Below are positions 28,957 through 39,158 of a DNA stretch of 64,000 bases, one piece after another. Every line of letters starts with the position of its first letter. Positions within the stretch are counted from its first letter, which is position 1. Source of the stretch: Hyphomicrobiaceae bacterium (GTDB lineage Bacteria > Pseudomonadota > Alphaproteobacteria > Rhizobiales > Hyphomicrobiaceae); assembly GCA_022842785.1 (NCBI GenBank), contig JALHOW010000001.1, positions 496,001-560,000 on the forward strand, written 5' to 3'. The position numbers and the translations under genes are program-made. The notes beneath the pieces are model-generated. The model made no database searches and was not told where the DNA came from. It saw only the letters and a program-made list of their open reading frames with translations.

Positions 28957-29454
28957 TCAGGCCTGGCCTTCGGTCTCGAACATGGTCGAGGCGAGGGCTT
29001 CGCGGCTGTCCTTGCCTGCCCAGACGACGAACTGGAAGGCTTGGTAGTAGCGTTCGCAGGCCTCGAGCGCCGCGCGCAGCAGCGCTTCGCATTGGCTCTG
29101 GGTGGCGACGGCGCCGTTGAGCATGAGGCCCTGGCGGAACATGATGAGGCCTTCGCGCGTCCAGATATCGAAATGGCCGAGCCAGAGCTGTTCGTTGATC
29201 TGCGCGACGAGGCGGTAAACCTCGGACAGGCGATTATCGGGCACCTTGAAGTCGAAGGCGCAGGCGATATGCAACGATTCAAGATCCTCGCGCCAGTTGA
29301 GCGAGAGCTGATAGTCCGTCCAGTTTCCCGCAACGACGAGTGTCAGCTCGTCCTCATGCGTGCGGTCGCAGGCCCAATCGTGTGCGCCGGCGACCTGTTC
29401 GATCAGGTCGACCGGGTTTCTGGCACGCGTGAAGCCCGTCTCTGCCATGGCCAT
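28957..29454 (-). CDS. YbjN domain-containing protein
   Basis: WREDLESLHIACAFDFKVPDNRLSEVYRLVAQINEQLWLGHFDIWTREGLIMFRQGLML. Confidence 0.88.
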   Translation of the reverse strand: MAMAETGFTRARNPVDLIEQVAGAHDWACDRTHEDELTLVVAGNWTDYQLSLNWREDLESLHIACAFDFKVPDNRLSEVYRLVAQINEQLWLGHFDIWTREGLIMFRQGLMLNGAVATQSQCEALLRAALEACERYYQAFQFVVWAGKDSREALASTMFETEGQA

Positions 29455-29721
29455 GCAAGTTCCTCGTTTGGCGCGTCGCCATCCCCCTGAGCGCGACGGA
29501 GCGCACGGCGAACCGTGTGCAGGACGGAGCTAATCGAAGCCGCCCCAAGCCCGCAAGCTGCCGTCCGCCTTCTCCACGATCAAAGTAAACGAGGGTGGCA
29601 AAATGAAGGGAAGGAGGCCGTTTGCGCACGGAGATCGTGGACAAGCTGTGAGTCCAGCCAGAAAGCAGGGGAATGTGGCCCCGCAGGACTGGCTCAGGCC
29701 GCGCAAGCGATTCCGAGCACC

Positions 29722-29991
29722 TTACTCGCCGTTGACCGCTGGTGCGCCGAGGCGAGCTTCTAGTGCGGCAATACGCGCCGCCAGGGCATCATTCTCCTCG
29801 CGCGCCTTCTGCGCCATGGCCTTCACGGCCTCGAATTCCTCGCGAGAGACAAGATCCATCTCGCGGACGATCCGCTCGCCCTGGGCCTTGAACAGGTTCG
29901 TTGCTTCGCGCTGCACGCCCTGTGCGGCGCCGGCTGCGTCCGTCATCAGCTTGGCCAGCTCGTCGAGCAGCCGGTTGTTGGTCTGCGTCAT
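29722..29991 (-). CDS. ubiK: ubiquinone biosynthesis accessory factor UbiK/BMFP family
   Basis: MTQTNNRLLDELAKLMTDAAGAAQGVQREATNLFKAQGERIVREMDLVSREEFEAVKAMAQKAREENDALAARIAALEARLG. Confidence 0.85.
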   Translation of the reverse strand: MTQTNNRLLDELAKLMTDAAGAAQGVQREATNLFKAQGERIVREMDLVSREEFEAVKAMAQKAREENDALAARIAALEARLGAPAVNGE

Positions 29992-30153
29992 GACAATTCC
30001 TCCGCACGTCATTGGCGGCTATTTGTTGCCCTGCTAGCACGCCCAGAGCCGGTCCGGTGGGCTTTTTTGGAGCGCGATTGTCGGAATGGAGCGCTGCCGG
30101 CCGTCTTCAAGGCACCTGTCCCTCACGGTCGGCATTAAACAGGAGAGCACCTG

Positions 30154-30585
30154 ATGAAAGTCATGGTCATCGTCAAGGCGAGCAAGGCATCCGAGGCTGG
30201 CGAGATGCCGGGCGAGCAGATTCTCACCGATATGGGCAATTACAACGAAGCGCTGGTCAAAGCGGGCATCATGCTCGCTGGCGAGGGCCTCCACCCGACG
30301 AGTAAGGGCAAGCGTGTGCGCTTTTCAGGCAAGGAACGCATGGTCATCGACGGCCCGTTCGCCGAGACCAAGGAGCAGATTGCCGGGTATTGGCTCTGGA
30401 AGGTCAAGGACATGGCCGAGGCTGTTGCGTGGTTGAAGAAGTGCCCGAACCCCCATTACGAGGAATGCGAGGTCGAAATCCGCCCCGTCTTCGAGATGGA
30501 CGACTTCGGCGAGGCCTTCACGCCCGAGCTGCGCGCCCAGGAAGAGCGCCTCATGGCCGAAGCCAAAAAGAATGCCGGCGGCTGA
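30154..30585 (+). CDS. YciI family protein (DGPF domain)
   Basis: MKVMVIVKASKASEAGEMPGEQILTDMGNYNEALVKAGIMLAGEGLHPTSKGKRVRFSG...DGPFAETKEQIAGYWLW. Confidence 0.93.
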   Translation: MKVMVIVKASKASEAGEMPGEQILTDMGNYNEALVKAGIMLAGEGLHPTSKGKRVRFSGKERMVIDGPFAETKEQIAGYWLWKVKDMAEAVAWLKKCPNPHYEECEVEIRPVFEMDDFGEAFTPELRAQEERLMAEAKKNAGG

Positions 30586-30612
30586 TACGGACGCGCTGAC
30601 GCCGCCGCGCAG

Positions 30613-31236
30613 TCATTGGATTGAGCGGCGGCGCGCCAGCCTGCGGTCGAGCAGGACCATCAATTGGCCGGCGCCGATAAAGCCGACGGCGATCACCACT
30701 GCGGTGACGAGCACTTGCGGCCATCCGTTCGCCGCCACGTCGATGAAGGGATACGCGTAGATCCCCTCGAAATGGCCTCGGATGAGCGCGTAGATGAGAT
30801 ACACGAGCGGATAGAGCGACCAGTCCAGCGGATCACGCCACGCGAGCCGTCCCTTGGGTGCGTAGACGAGCCAGAAGATCAGCGCGAGCACGGGCGTCGC
30901 CTTGTGGAGCAGGAAATCTGCCGCGGCCGACGCGCCTGCGAGCGGGCGGGCGTCCTGGAGAAGCAAGGCAAAGACGACGCCGACGAGGACGATGGCGGAT
31001 ACCGATCCCGCGAGCACCTGCGGTGGCAGCACTCTGATGCCGCGCAGGGCTATGTTGGCGAACACGATGGCGAGCAGGCCGTTCGTCAGGATCGTGAAGA
31101 AGCGAACGAGAATCCAAACTGCCGTGAGCACCGAGTTGCCCTGACTGAGCAGATTGCTCAATTCGAGGCCGATGCCGGTGACGGCTGCAATGCAGATGAT
31201 GGCGGCGAACAGTCGTGCGGGCACGCGAGACCTCAT
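30613..31236 (-). CDS. Pr6Pr-like integral membrane protein
   Basis: Six hydrophobic segments; FFTILTNGLLAIVFANIALRG; LIYALIRGHFEGIYAYPFIDVAANGW. Confidence 0.75.
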   Translation of the reverse strand: MRSRVPARLFAAIICIAAVTGIGLELSNLLSQGNSVLTAVWILVRFFTILTNGLLAIVFANIALRGIRVLPPQVLAGSVSAIVLVGVVFALLLQDARPLAGASAAADFLLHKATPVLALIFWLVYAPKGRLAWRDPLDWSLYPLVYLIYALIRGHFEGIYAYPFIDVAANGWPQVLVTAVVIAVGFIGAGQLMVLLDRRLARRRSIQ

Positions 31237-31418
31237 GTGTGGCGATCTCAGATTGGGGATGCCGATAGTGCATCGCGGGGCCTGCGGTCAAATAGGCCGG
31301 CCGCCGCACGGGGCGGGGCGTCGCACCGCAGCGGTATCACGTGCGCTTGCCTTGACAGCACCATTTGCCTTGCCGAATGGTCCGGGCAACCGTTGTTCAG
31401 GAGCTGTCCGGCCGTCCC

Positions 31419-32252
31419 ATGAGCCCTTTCGCCAGCCTGCTCGCCATCCCCTTTCCGGCAATCGACCCCATCGCTCTGCAGATCGGTCCAATCGCCGTCC
31501 GCTGGTACGGTCTCGCCTATGTTGCGGGTCTGTTGCTCGGCTGGTTCTATCTGAAGCGTCTCGTCGCAACGCCGCAACTCTGGCGGAACGACAAGCCGCC
31601 CTTCTCGCCGGCACTCGCCGATGACCTCTTCATCTGGGTCGCGGTCGGTGTGATTGTCGGCGGGCGGCTCGGCCATGTGTTGCTCTATCAGCCCGGCCAC
31701 TATCTCTCCAATCCGATCGAGATCCTCTACGTCTGGCAGGGCGGCATGGCCTTTCACGGCGGCATGCTCGGGACCATCCTCGCCATGTGGCTGTTCGCGC
31801 GGCGGCAAGGCGTTCCGGCGTTGAGCGTGATGGATGCGGTTTCGGCCGCTGTGCCGATCGGTCTTTTCTTCGGCCGCGTCGCGAACTTCATCAACTCCGA
31901 GGTCGTCGGCACCGAGACGAACGTGCCCTGGGGTATCATCTTTCCCGGCTGGGGTGACGCAGCGCGCCATCCCGTCCAGCTCTACGAAGCCCTGCTCGAA
32001 GGCCTCGTACTTTTCCTGATCCTGCGCTACCTCGTTTATCGCCATCGCGCACTCGCGACGCCGGGCTTGATCGGCGCGGCGTTCCTCGCGGGCTATGGCG
32101 GTTTCAGGATCATCTGCGAGTTCTTCAAGTACGACGAATACCGCACGATCGTCTCGGAGGGCTGGTTGACGACGGGCATGATCTACTCGATCCCCATGGC
32201 TCTCTTTGGCACGGCCGCCTACATCGTACTCAGGCGACCGAAGACCGTCTGA
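31419..32252 (+). CDS. lgt: prolipoprotein diacylglyceryl transferase
   Basis: IAVRWYGLAYVAGLLLGWFYLKRL; GGRLGHVLLYQPGHY; ADPIG-like GLFFGRVANFINSEVVGTETNVPWGIIFP. Confidence 0.97.
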   Translation: MSPFASLLAIPFPAIDPIALQIGPIAVRWYGLAYVAGLLLGWFYLKRLVATPQLWRNDKPPFSPALADDLFIWVAVGVIVGGRLGHVLLYQPGHYLSNPIEILYVWQGGMAFHGGMLGTILAMWLFARRQGVPALSVMDAVSAAVPIGLFFGRVANFINSEVVGTETNVPWGIIFPGWGDAARHPVQLYEALLEGLVLFLILRYLVYRHRALATPGLIGAAFLAGYGGFRIICEFFKYDEYRTIVSEGWLTTGMIYSIPMALFGTAAYIVLRRPKTV

Positions 32253-33331
32253 TGGACCGCCATCCCACACCGCTCGCCGAGATCCTTGCCGCGCGGATCG
32301 CGCGCGGGGGCCCGATCTCCGTCCGCTCGTACATGGACGCCTGCCTCAATGATCCCGAGCACGGCTATTACCGCACACGCCGGGCGATCGGTGCGAAGGA
32401 GGATTTCGTTACGGCGCCCGAGATCAGCCAGATCTTCGGGGAGCTGATCGGGCTCTGGGCGGCGGTCGTCTGGCAGCAAATGGGTGCGCCTGAGAACGTG
32501 CGCCTCATTGAGCTCGGTCCTGGGCGCGGCACGCTCATGGCCGACGCTCTGCGCGCGGCGCAGAAGGTGCCGGCTTTTGCACGCGCGATCGAGGTCGTGC
32601 TTGTCGAGCCCAATGGCGCATTGCAAGCCATTCAGCGCGAGGCTCTCGCCGGGCAGGCCACGCCCATGCGCTGGGCCTCGGAATTTTCTGAGGTGGCAGC
32701 AGGCGGTGCGACGATCCTCATTGCCAACGAGATTCTCGATGTCCTCCCCATCACACAGCTTCAGCGCAGCGAGGACGGATGGGTGGAGCGCGGCGTTGGC
32801 ATAAGCGATAACGGCGAGCTGACCTTCGGTACGACCGCGGACGCCGTCCCACTCCCGCAACTCGCGAGCACGGCACAGCCCGGTGAGATCATCGAGCAGC
32901 GGAATACGGCTAACCTCGCCGATGATCTGCGGCGGCTTGCCGACGCCGGCCCGTTCGCTGCGCTCTTCATCGACTATGGCTACGAGGGGCCTGCGGTCGG
33001 CGACACACTGCAGGCCGTGCGCGCACAACGCTATGAGGATCCGCTCGCTTCGCCGGGTATTGCGGACCTCACAGCCCATGTCGACTTCACGGCATTCGGC
33101 GCTGACGTGCGTGCACGCGGAATGGCCGTCGACGGGCCGGTGCCGCAGGCGGTCCTCCTCGGCGCGCTCGGCATTGTCGAGCGTACGTCGCGACTGATGT
33201 CCTCCAATCCTGATGCTGCGCCGGCCCTCGAGGCCGCAACGGCACGCCTCACGGCTCCGACCGGCATGGGTACGCTCTTCAAGGCCATGGGTCTGCGCTC
33301 GAGCCATCTTCCGCCACTGCCGGGATTCTGA
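32252..33331 (+). CDS. SAM-dependent methyltransferase, MidA/NDUFAF7 family
   Basis: GPISVRSYMDACLNDPEHGYYRTRRAIGAKEDFVTAPEISQIFGELIGLWAAVVWQQMG; overlaps the lgt stop. Confidence 0.93.
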   Translation: MDRHPTPLAEILAARIARGGPISVRSYMDACLNDPEHGYYRTRRAIGAKEDFVTAPEISQIFGELIGLWAAVVWQQMGAPENVRLIELGPGRGTLMADALRAAQKVPAFARAIEVVLVEPNGALQAIQREALAGQATPMRWASEFSEVAAGGATILIANEILDVLPITQLQRSEDGWVERGVGISDNGELTFGTTADAVPLPQLASTAQPGEIIEQRNTANLADDLRRLADAGPFAALFIDYGYEGPAVGDTLQAVRAQRYEDPLASPGIADLTAHVDFTAFGADVRARGMAVDGPVPQAVLLGALGIVERTSRLMSSNPDAAPALEAATARLTAPTGMGTLFKAMGLRSSHLPPLPGF

Positions 33332-33334
33332 AAC

Positions 33335-34279
33335 ATGATCCGGACTTTCGGGACATTGGTGCTTGGTTCGGCAATGATCCTGTCGCTGATCGCGGATGCC
33401 GGAGCCTGGACGGAGCGCGACGTCAACCGATCCGGTCTCTACGGCACGCTTACGCTGCCGGAGACGCCCAATCCCGTGCGCGCCGCGCTCATTCTTTCTG
33501 GGTCCGGCCCCACTGATCGCAACGGCAATAATCCTGCCGGCTCGAACGACAGTCTGAAACTGCTCGCGCACGGCCTCGCTGCCGAGGGCATCGCCTCGCT
33601 GCGCGTCGACAAGCGTGGCATTGCTGCCAGCGCCGAGGCTGCTACCCGCGAGGATGATTTGCGGATCGAGACTTATGTGTCGGACGCCGTCGCGTGGCTC
33701 GATTTTCTGCGTGGAGAGCTGGCCCAATCGCGCCTCTTCGTGATCGGCCACAGTGAAGGTGCGCTGATCGCAACGCTGGCGGCGCGGCGGACCGATGTCG
33801 CCGGACTGATCCTGGTAGCGGGTGCGGGTGAGAGCGCCGATCGCATCATCGCCCGGCAACTGGCGGCTGGCGGTGTTCCGGAGGGGCTTCAGGCCGCATC
33901 CTGGCGCATTGCCGAAAGACTTCGCGCCGGGCAGCTCGTGACGGACGTGCCGGCGGATCTCCTCTCGCTCTACAGGCCGAGCGTGCAGAACTATCTCATG
34001 TCGTGGTTGTCGCTCGATCCCGTGGCCGAACTCGCCAAGGCGCGCGGCGCAGTCCTCATCGTGCAAGGGACGACGGACCTGCAGATCCTGCCGGAAGATG
34101 CACGGCGTCTGGCCTCGGCGCGGCCCGATGCGAAGCTCGTCCTCATCGACGGCATGAACCATGTGCTGAAGGAAGCGCCGCTCGATCGCCGTGCCAACTT
34201 GAACACGTACATCAAATCGGATTTGCCGCTGGCACCGGAACTGCTGCCAGCCATCACCGAATTCATCCGCGGCTTGTGA
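33335..34279 (+). CDS. alpha/beta hydrolase
   Basis: AALILSGSGPTDRNGNN; GLAAEGIASLRVDKRG; LFVIGHSEGALIATLAA nucleophile elbow. Confidence 0.9.
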   Translation: MIRTFGTLVLGSAMILSLIADAGAWTERDVNRSGLYGTLTLPETPNPVRAALILSGSGPTDRNGNNPAGSNDSLKLLAHGLAAEGIASLRVDKRGIAASAEAATREDDLRIETYVSDAVAWLDFLRGELAQSRLFVIGHSEGALIATLAARRTDVAGLILVAGAGESADRIIARQLAAGGVPEGLQAASWRIAERLRAGQLVTDVPADLLSLYRPSVQNYLMSWLSLDPVAELAKARGAVLIVQGTTDLQILPEDARRLASARPDAKLVLIDGMNHVLKEAPLDRRANLNTYIKSDLPLAPELLPAITEFIRGL

Positions 34280-34281
34280 TC

Positions 34282-34866
34282 TCAACCCGGCGCGGGGCCG
34301 CTCGCGCAGCGCGCCCGTGCGAGCTGCGCAGTCGTGCGCTCTTCGAATGCCTGCCCGTGCAACGGGGCCCGCACGACGATGAGGCCGCGGTTTTCCGGCG
34401 CCTGGATGCGCGAGGGGTCGAAATTCGGCGCCGTGCCGATGCCGAACAGATTGAGCAACGTCGCCTTCGTCGGCTCGATCACGAGCGTCACCTCGGGCTG
34501 GCGCAGCCCTGCAGCGGCCACGGCATAGAAGTTGTCGCCGTGCGGCGTGTAGATCGCGAGGCTCCAGCCGGGATCAGGGAGCGTTGCCGTCACTGTCACG
34601 AGGCCCTCGGCCAGATCGAAGGGGCACACGGCAAGCTGATGCGCCGGATCATTGAAGGGGAGCAACTCGTTTCCCGGTGTGATCGTCGGGATGATGCGCA
34701 TGGTGTTGAGAGGAAGGTCCGCGCTCACGCGCTCGAAGGCCGTGGCTGCGCCGAGGTAGGGAATGGCCAGCGTCGAGGCAATGTGCACGATGCCGCCCGC
34801 AACGAGGGCGACGAGCAGTATGTGCAGGCTCACACGCGGTAACAGGCGAATGCGGCCTTTCAGCAT
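34282..34866 (-). CDS. DUF1254 family membrane-anchored protein
   Basis: MLKGRIRLLPRVSLHILLVALVAGGIVHIASTLAIPYLGAATAFERVSADLPLNTMRIIP... Confidence 0.75.
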   Translation of the reverse strand: MLKGRIRLLPRVSLHILLVALVAGGIVHIASTLAIPYLGAATAFERVSADLPLNTMRIIPTITPGNELLPFNDPAHQLAVCPFDLAEGLVTVTATLPDPGWSLAIYTPHGDNFYAVAAAGLRQPEVTLVIEPTKATLLNLFGIGTAPNFDPSRIQAPENRGLIVVRAPLHGQAFEERTTAQLARARCASGPAPG

Positions 34867-35435
34867 GCGAGCCTCCGTACAGCAGGAAGCTGGACCTGGG
34901 TGTCGTCGCCCGCTGTACCGCCGGCCGTCGCATCGTGCGGGTCTTCGGCCTGAAGCACGAGCGTGAGGCGGCCGGCGCCGCCGGTCGGCAGCCAGTTACC
35001 CGGACGCGCCGATCGCGCGAGGTGGACGGCGACGCGGCCTGATGGCGTGCGCAGTGCCGTGTCCGAGCTGAAGGAATGCCGTCCCGCATCGTTGCGGATG
35101 AGCTTGCCGCTCGCATCGAAGACCGCGACGCTCCACCAGCCGCGCGATGGCTCGGCCCCCTCGAGCACGTACTCGCACGAGGAATGCAGTGGGCGGCCCT
35201 CGCTGTCGGCCGTGGCGTGATAGCGCGCGATCAGAGACGTGGAGACCGGCAACAGGGCATGGCGCACGAAGTGCGCGCGCGTATACGGGTCCGCATCGAG
35301 GCGCCCGGCGGCTGTCCAATGCGTCCAGGGGCCGTGCACTTCCGTCGTCAGGGCCGAGCCGCGCTCCACCATCATCCAGGTGGCACTGAGGCCACCGCCG
35401 ACCGCGATCAGGACGAAGAGCAGTATGTTCAGCAT
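34860..35435 (-). CDS. DUF1214 family protein
   Basis: N-terminal TM MLNILLFVLIAVGGGLSATWMMVERG; RGWWSVAVFDASGKLIRNDAGRHSFSSDTALRTPSGRVAVHLA; overlaps the DUF1254 gene by 7 nt. Confidence 0.78.
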   Translation of the reverse strand: MLNILLFVLIAVGGGLSATWMMVERGSALTTEVHGPWTHWTAAGRLDADPYTRAHFVRHALLPVSTSLIARYHATADSEGRPLHSSCEYVLEGAEPSRGWWSVAVFDASGKLIRNDAGRHSFSSDTALRTPSGRVAVHLARSARPGNWLPTGGAGRLTLVLQAEDPHDATAGGTAGDDTQVQLPAVRRLAC

Positions 35436-35466
35436 GGGCGTGGGCTCATGATGTCCACTGGCGGGC

Positions 35467-37746
35467 TCATCGCTGGCGCTCGGCCGGCGGGCGCACAGCG
35501 CTTGCCGGCTCGAAGTAGCGATCGGTGCTCGAAGGTTCGGCGCGGCGGCCGGCAGGCGGCGGCGACTTCGTGCCGGGCGCGGGGGGCGCAGCCGGCCGGC
35601 CGGAGCCGACGCCGTCAGGCCGCTCGGTGGCGAGACGCATTTCCTCGCCGAGCTGGCGCAGTGTCTGGCGCGTGCGGTCGGACATGATGCTGCTCGGGAT
35701 CGCCCGTTCAGCGCTTGCGGCGCCGCCCTGCGGCTCGAGCTGACGCAGCGCCGCAATGCGCCTGCGCTCTTCGACCTGGGCCGGATGGGTATCCAGGCCG
35801 TCGATCGTCGGGACGTCGGGACTGCTCGTCGCGATCGCCATGAAGCTGTGCCAGGCCATGGCCGGCAGATTGCCGCCCGTGACGTCGCGCATGGGGCGGA
35901 AATCATCATTGCCGATCCAGACACCGGTCACGTACTGGCCCGTGAAGCCCAGGAACCATGCATCACGGTAGCCCGAGCTGGTCCCCGTCTTACCGGCCGA
36001 ATGCGTATTGTCGAGGAGCGCTCGCCGGCCCGTACCCTCGGTGACGACCGCGTGCATCATGCGGTTCATGTTCTCGACGACGCGCGGCTCGAGGACCTGT
36101 TCCGCCGGCGGCGCGTCCTTCTCGCGGGAATAGATGACGTCGCCGCGCGAGTTCGTGATTTCGAGGATGGCGTACGGCTTCACCGCCTTGCCGTGATTGG
36201 CGAAGTGCGCATAGGCGGCCGTATGCTCGAGCGGGGTGATGCCCTGATCGCCGAGCGCCATGGAGCATGTCTTGCGGATGCCCTGCACGCCGAGGCGTCG
36301 CGTGATCTCGATGACGCTGTCGCGCTCGTAGCGGAAGGAAAGATCAACCGCGGTTGTATTGAGCGAGCGGGCGAATGCGCTGGTCATGGTGATGCGGGCG
36401 CCGCTGCCCGAGCCGCCGTCGTAGTTCTTCGGTGCCCAGTTGCCGCAGCTCGGCGAGGCATCGCGCACGATCGAGGTGGCGGTCAGTCCCTGCTCCACCG
36501 CATTGGCATAGACGTAGAGCTTGAACGACGAACCGGGCTGCCGCCGTGCAGCACTCGCGCGGTTGAACTGGCTTTCGCCATAGTCGACACCGCCGACGAG
36601 CGCGCGCACCGCGCCATCCGGCTCCATGGCAACCAGCGCGCCCGAACTGGCGTTCTTTGCGCGTCCGTGCTGGCGAATGGTGGATACGAGCGCCTGGTCC
36701 GCGGCCTGCTGGAGACCGACATCGAGAGTCGTGCGCGCCGTCAGCACGAAATGGCCGCGCCCTTCGGCAACGCGCTGGATCTCCTCGAAGGCCCAGTCCA
36801 GGTACCAGTCGGGGCTGTAGGTCGATCGCGTCTCGATTGGCCGGGCGGGATTGAGCCGTGCGCCGTGCACTTGGCCCGCGGTCATGAAGCCGGCATCGAC
36901 GAGGTTCGTCAGCACGACATTGGCGCGGGCGCGCGAGGCCGGGAGGTCGAGGTGCGGGGCGAACTTGGTCGGCGCCTTGAAGAGGCCGACCAGCATGGCC
37001 GCCTCGGCGAGCGTGATCTCCCGTGCCGACTTGCCGAAATAGAAGTGGGATGCGGCTTCGACACCAAATGCACCGCCGCCCATGTAGGCGCGGTCGAAGT
37101 AGAGCTTCAGGATATCGCGCTTCGAGAATCGCGCTTCGAGCCAGAAGGCGAGGAACAGCTCCTTGAGCTTGCGCTCGAAGGAGCGCTCGAAGGAGAGGAA
37201 CAGGTTCTTCGCGAGCTGCTGCGTGAGTGTCGAGCCGCCCTGCACGGTTTCGCCTGCGCGCACGTTCTCCACGAAGGCGCGCGCGGTGCCGAGGAAGTCG
37301 ATGCCGATGTGCTCGAAGAAGCGCCGGTCCTCGGTGGCGAGCGTCGCCTTGATGAGGTAGTCGGGGATCTCCTCGAGCGGCACGGCGTCATTATGCAGGA
37401 TGCCGCGCTGGCCGATCTCGCGCCCCTCGCGGTCGAGGAACTTCACGCTGTAGCGGCCGGTCGAGAAGATCTTGGCCTCGTCCATCTCCTCGAAGGCCGG
37501 GATGGCCAGCGCATACATGAGCACGAGACCGCCGCAGAGAAGCGTGAAGCCTTCCGACATCAACTCGTTGGCGACCTTGCGCCAGCCGTAGAGGCGAAAG
37601 CGGGCAAAAAAGCTCGAGGCGGCGTTCCAGCGGTCCTGGAAGGATTCCCAGGTATTCGAGAGGCTCGAATCGATCCAGCTGTCGAGCCGCAGCCAGTCGA
37701 TGCTGCTGCGGCTCCCCTTCCGATTCCGTGTGAGCCAATCGATCAA
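35467..37746 (-). CDS. penicillin-binding protein 1A family (transglycosylase/transpeptidase)
   Basis: ATEDRRFFEHIGIDFLGTARAFVENVRAGETVQGGSTLTQQLAKNLFLS; RQPGSSFKLYVYANAVEQG; SAGKTGTSSGYRDAWFLGFT. Confidence 0.95.
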   Translation of the reverse strand: MIDWLTRNRKGSRSSIDWLRLDSWIDSSLSNTWESFQDRWNAASSFFARFRLYGWRKVANELMSEGFTLLCGGLVLMYALAIPAFEEMDEAKIFSTGRYSVKFLDREGREIGQRGILHNDAVPLEEIPDYLIKATLATEDRRFFEHIGIDFLGTARAFVENVRAGETVQGGSTLTQQLAKNLFLSFERSFERKLKELFLAFWLEARFSKRDILKLYFDRAYMGGGAFGVEAASHFYFGKSAREITLAEAAMLVGLFKAPTKFAPHLDLPASRARANVVLTNLVDAGFMTAGQVHGARLNPARPIETRSTYSPDWYLDWAFEEIQRVAEGRGHFVLTARTTLDVGLQQAADQALVSTIRQHGRAKNASSGALVAMEPDGAVRALVGGVDYGESQFNRASAARRQPGSSFKLYVYANAVEQGLTATSIVRDASPSCGNWAPKNYDGGSGSGARITMTSAFARSLNTTAVDLSFRYERDSVIEITRRLGVQGIRKTCSMALGDQGITPLEHTAAYAHFANHGKAVKPYAILEITNSRGDVIYSREKDAPPAEQVLEPRVVENMNRMMHAVVTEGTGRRALLDNTHSAGKTGTSSGYRDAWFLGFTGQYVTGVWIGNDDFRPMRDVTGGNLPAMAWHSFMAIATSSPDVPTIDGLDTHPAQVEERRRIAALRQLEPQGGAASAERAIPSSIMSDRTRQTLRQLGEEMRLATERPDGVGSGRPAAPPAPGTKSPPPAGRRAEPSSTDRYFEPASAVRPPAERQR

Positions 37747-37892
37747 ACGCTAACTCCCAAGGATATCTAGCCTATTTGGGTCGGGGACGCGGCTTGCCGA
37801 TGCGGATCATTGTACGCCATTCTGGCGTTGATATGCTGAATCGATCCACACCGGCAAATGTGATAATTGGACAATAGTCATACATCAGGAGC

Positions 37893-38411
37893 TTGCGCGT
37901 GCCGTCGAAAGATCCGCTGCCCTTCTGGCGAACCAAGTCGCTCGACGACATGTCGTCCAGCGAGTGGGAGCAGTTGTGCGACGGCTGTGGCCGGTGCTGC
38001 CTCGTCAAGCTCGAGGACGAGGACACGGGCGACATCTATCTGACGCGCCTTGCCTGCGGCCTTCTCGATCTCAAAACGTGCCGCTGCCGTGACTACGCCG
38101 CTCGGCATGAGAAGATGCCGGATTGCATTTCGATCACGCCCGAGAAGGTGCGCACCCTCGGCTGGCTGCCCCCGACGTGCGGTTATCGGCGCGTCGAGGA
38201 GGGGAAGGACCTCCTGTGGTGGCATCCGCTGATTTCCGGCACGCCGGATACGGTGCATGAAGCAGGCATCTCCGTGCGCAAGCTCGCGCGCACCGAGGTC
38301 GGCATCAAGCCCGGCTGGATCCCGCACTACATCATCGACGATTTTGTTGATGATGGGGTCGAGGCTCCGCCGGCCCCCGCCCGTAAGAAGCGCGCCGGCA
38401 GCAAGCGCTAG
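37893..38411 (+). CDS. YcgN family cysteine-cluster protein (UPF0260), TTG start
   Basis: [61 protein letters not shown]. Confidence 0.93.
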   Translation: MRVPSKDPLPFWRTKSLDDMSSSEWEQLCDGCGRCCLVKLEDEDTGDIYLTRLACGLLDLKTCRCRDYAARHEKMPDCISITPEKVRTLGWLPPTCGYRRVEEGKDLLWWHPLISGTPDTVHEAGISVRKLARTEVGIKPGWIPHYIIDDFVDDGVEAPPAPARKKRAGSKR

Positions 38412-38416
38412 ACCCG

Positions 38417-39103
38417 CTAGAAGCGCAGTACCCTGAGCCAGCGCATGACGTCGAGCAGGCTGACGGCGGCGGCGGCGACATAGGTGAAAGCCGCTGCCCG
38501 CAGGAGCTGGCGGGCCGAGTTCATGTCGCGGTCCGAGATGTAGTTGCCGGACTTGAGGAGCGGCAGCGCCCGCCGGAAGCTCGCGTCGAACTCCACGGGC
38601 AGCGTCACGGCGTGCATGAATACCGTCGATCCCAGGATGAGAATGCCGAGCGCCATCTGCATGAGCATGATGTGCGGTGATTTCGAGAGGATCATCATCA
38701 CCGGTGCGGCGATCATCACGACCGACCCGAGTTTCTGGATCTTGTCGGCTTGACGTGCCATTCGCGTGCGCGCTGTGAGGGGGCCGTATGCGGTCGCATC
38801 CTGCATGGCGTGACCGACCTCGTGGGCGGCGATGACGACTGCGGCGAGGGAACGCTTACCGAAGTGCTGCGGCAGGAGGCGCACGGCCTTGGCCTCGGGG
38901 TCGTAGTGGTCCCCCTGCTGCGTTTCTTCGACGACGACATGATGCAGGCCCATGCCGTCGAGCACATGGCGCGCGAATTCGCCGCCTGTTCCGGCCAGAT
39001 CCGCCCGCTCGCTCGAATGGCGGGCGATGACGCCCCTGATCCACATCTGCGGCAGGAAGGCGAGGCCAAAGGCGAGGGCGAGGACGATGAGTGCGAGGGT
39101 CAA
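38417..39103 (-). CDS. YugP-type zinc metallopeptidase
   Basis: SLAAVVIAAHEVGHAMQDATAYGPLTARTRM (HEVGH); YYDPEAKAVRL-like motif. Confidence 0.93.
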   Translation of the reverse strand: MTLALIVLALAFGLAFLPQMWIRGVIARHSSERADLAGTGGEFARHVLDGMGLHHVVVEETQQGDHYDPEAKAVRLLPQHFGKRSLAAVVIAAHEVGHAMQDATAYGPLTARTRMARQADKIQKLGSVVMIAAPVMMILSKSPHIMLMQMALGILILGSTVFMHAVTLPVEFDASFRRALPLLKSGNYISDRDMNSARQLLRAAAFTYVAAAAVSLLDVMRWLRVLRF

Positions 39104-39158
39104 CCAGAGCTCCTCAAGATTGAGGGCAGCAGCTTAGCACAAAGGGTGGCCGGGATGC

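Noticed and set aside
32219-34285. 688-aa minus-strand ORF
   Set aside because: Antisense to lgt end, midA and an alpha/beta hydrolase, all with clear family motifs.
35785-37770. 661-aa plus-strand ORF
   Set aside because: Antisense to PBP1a; no recognisable domain.
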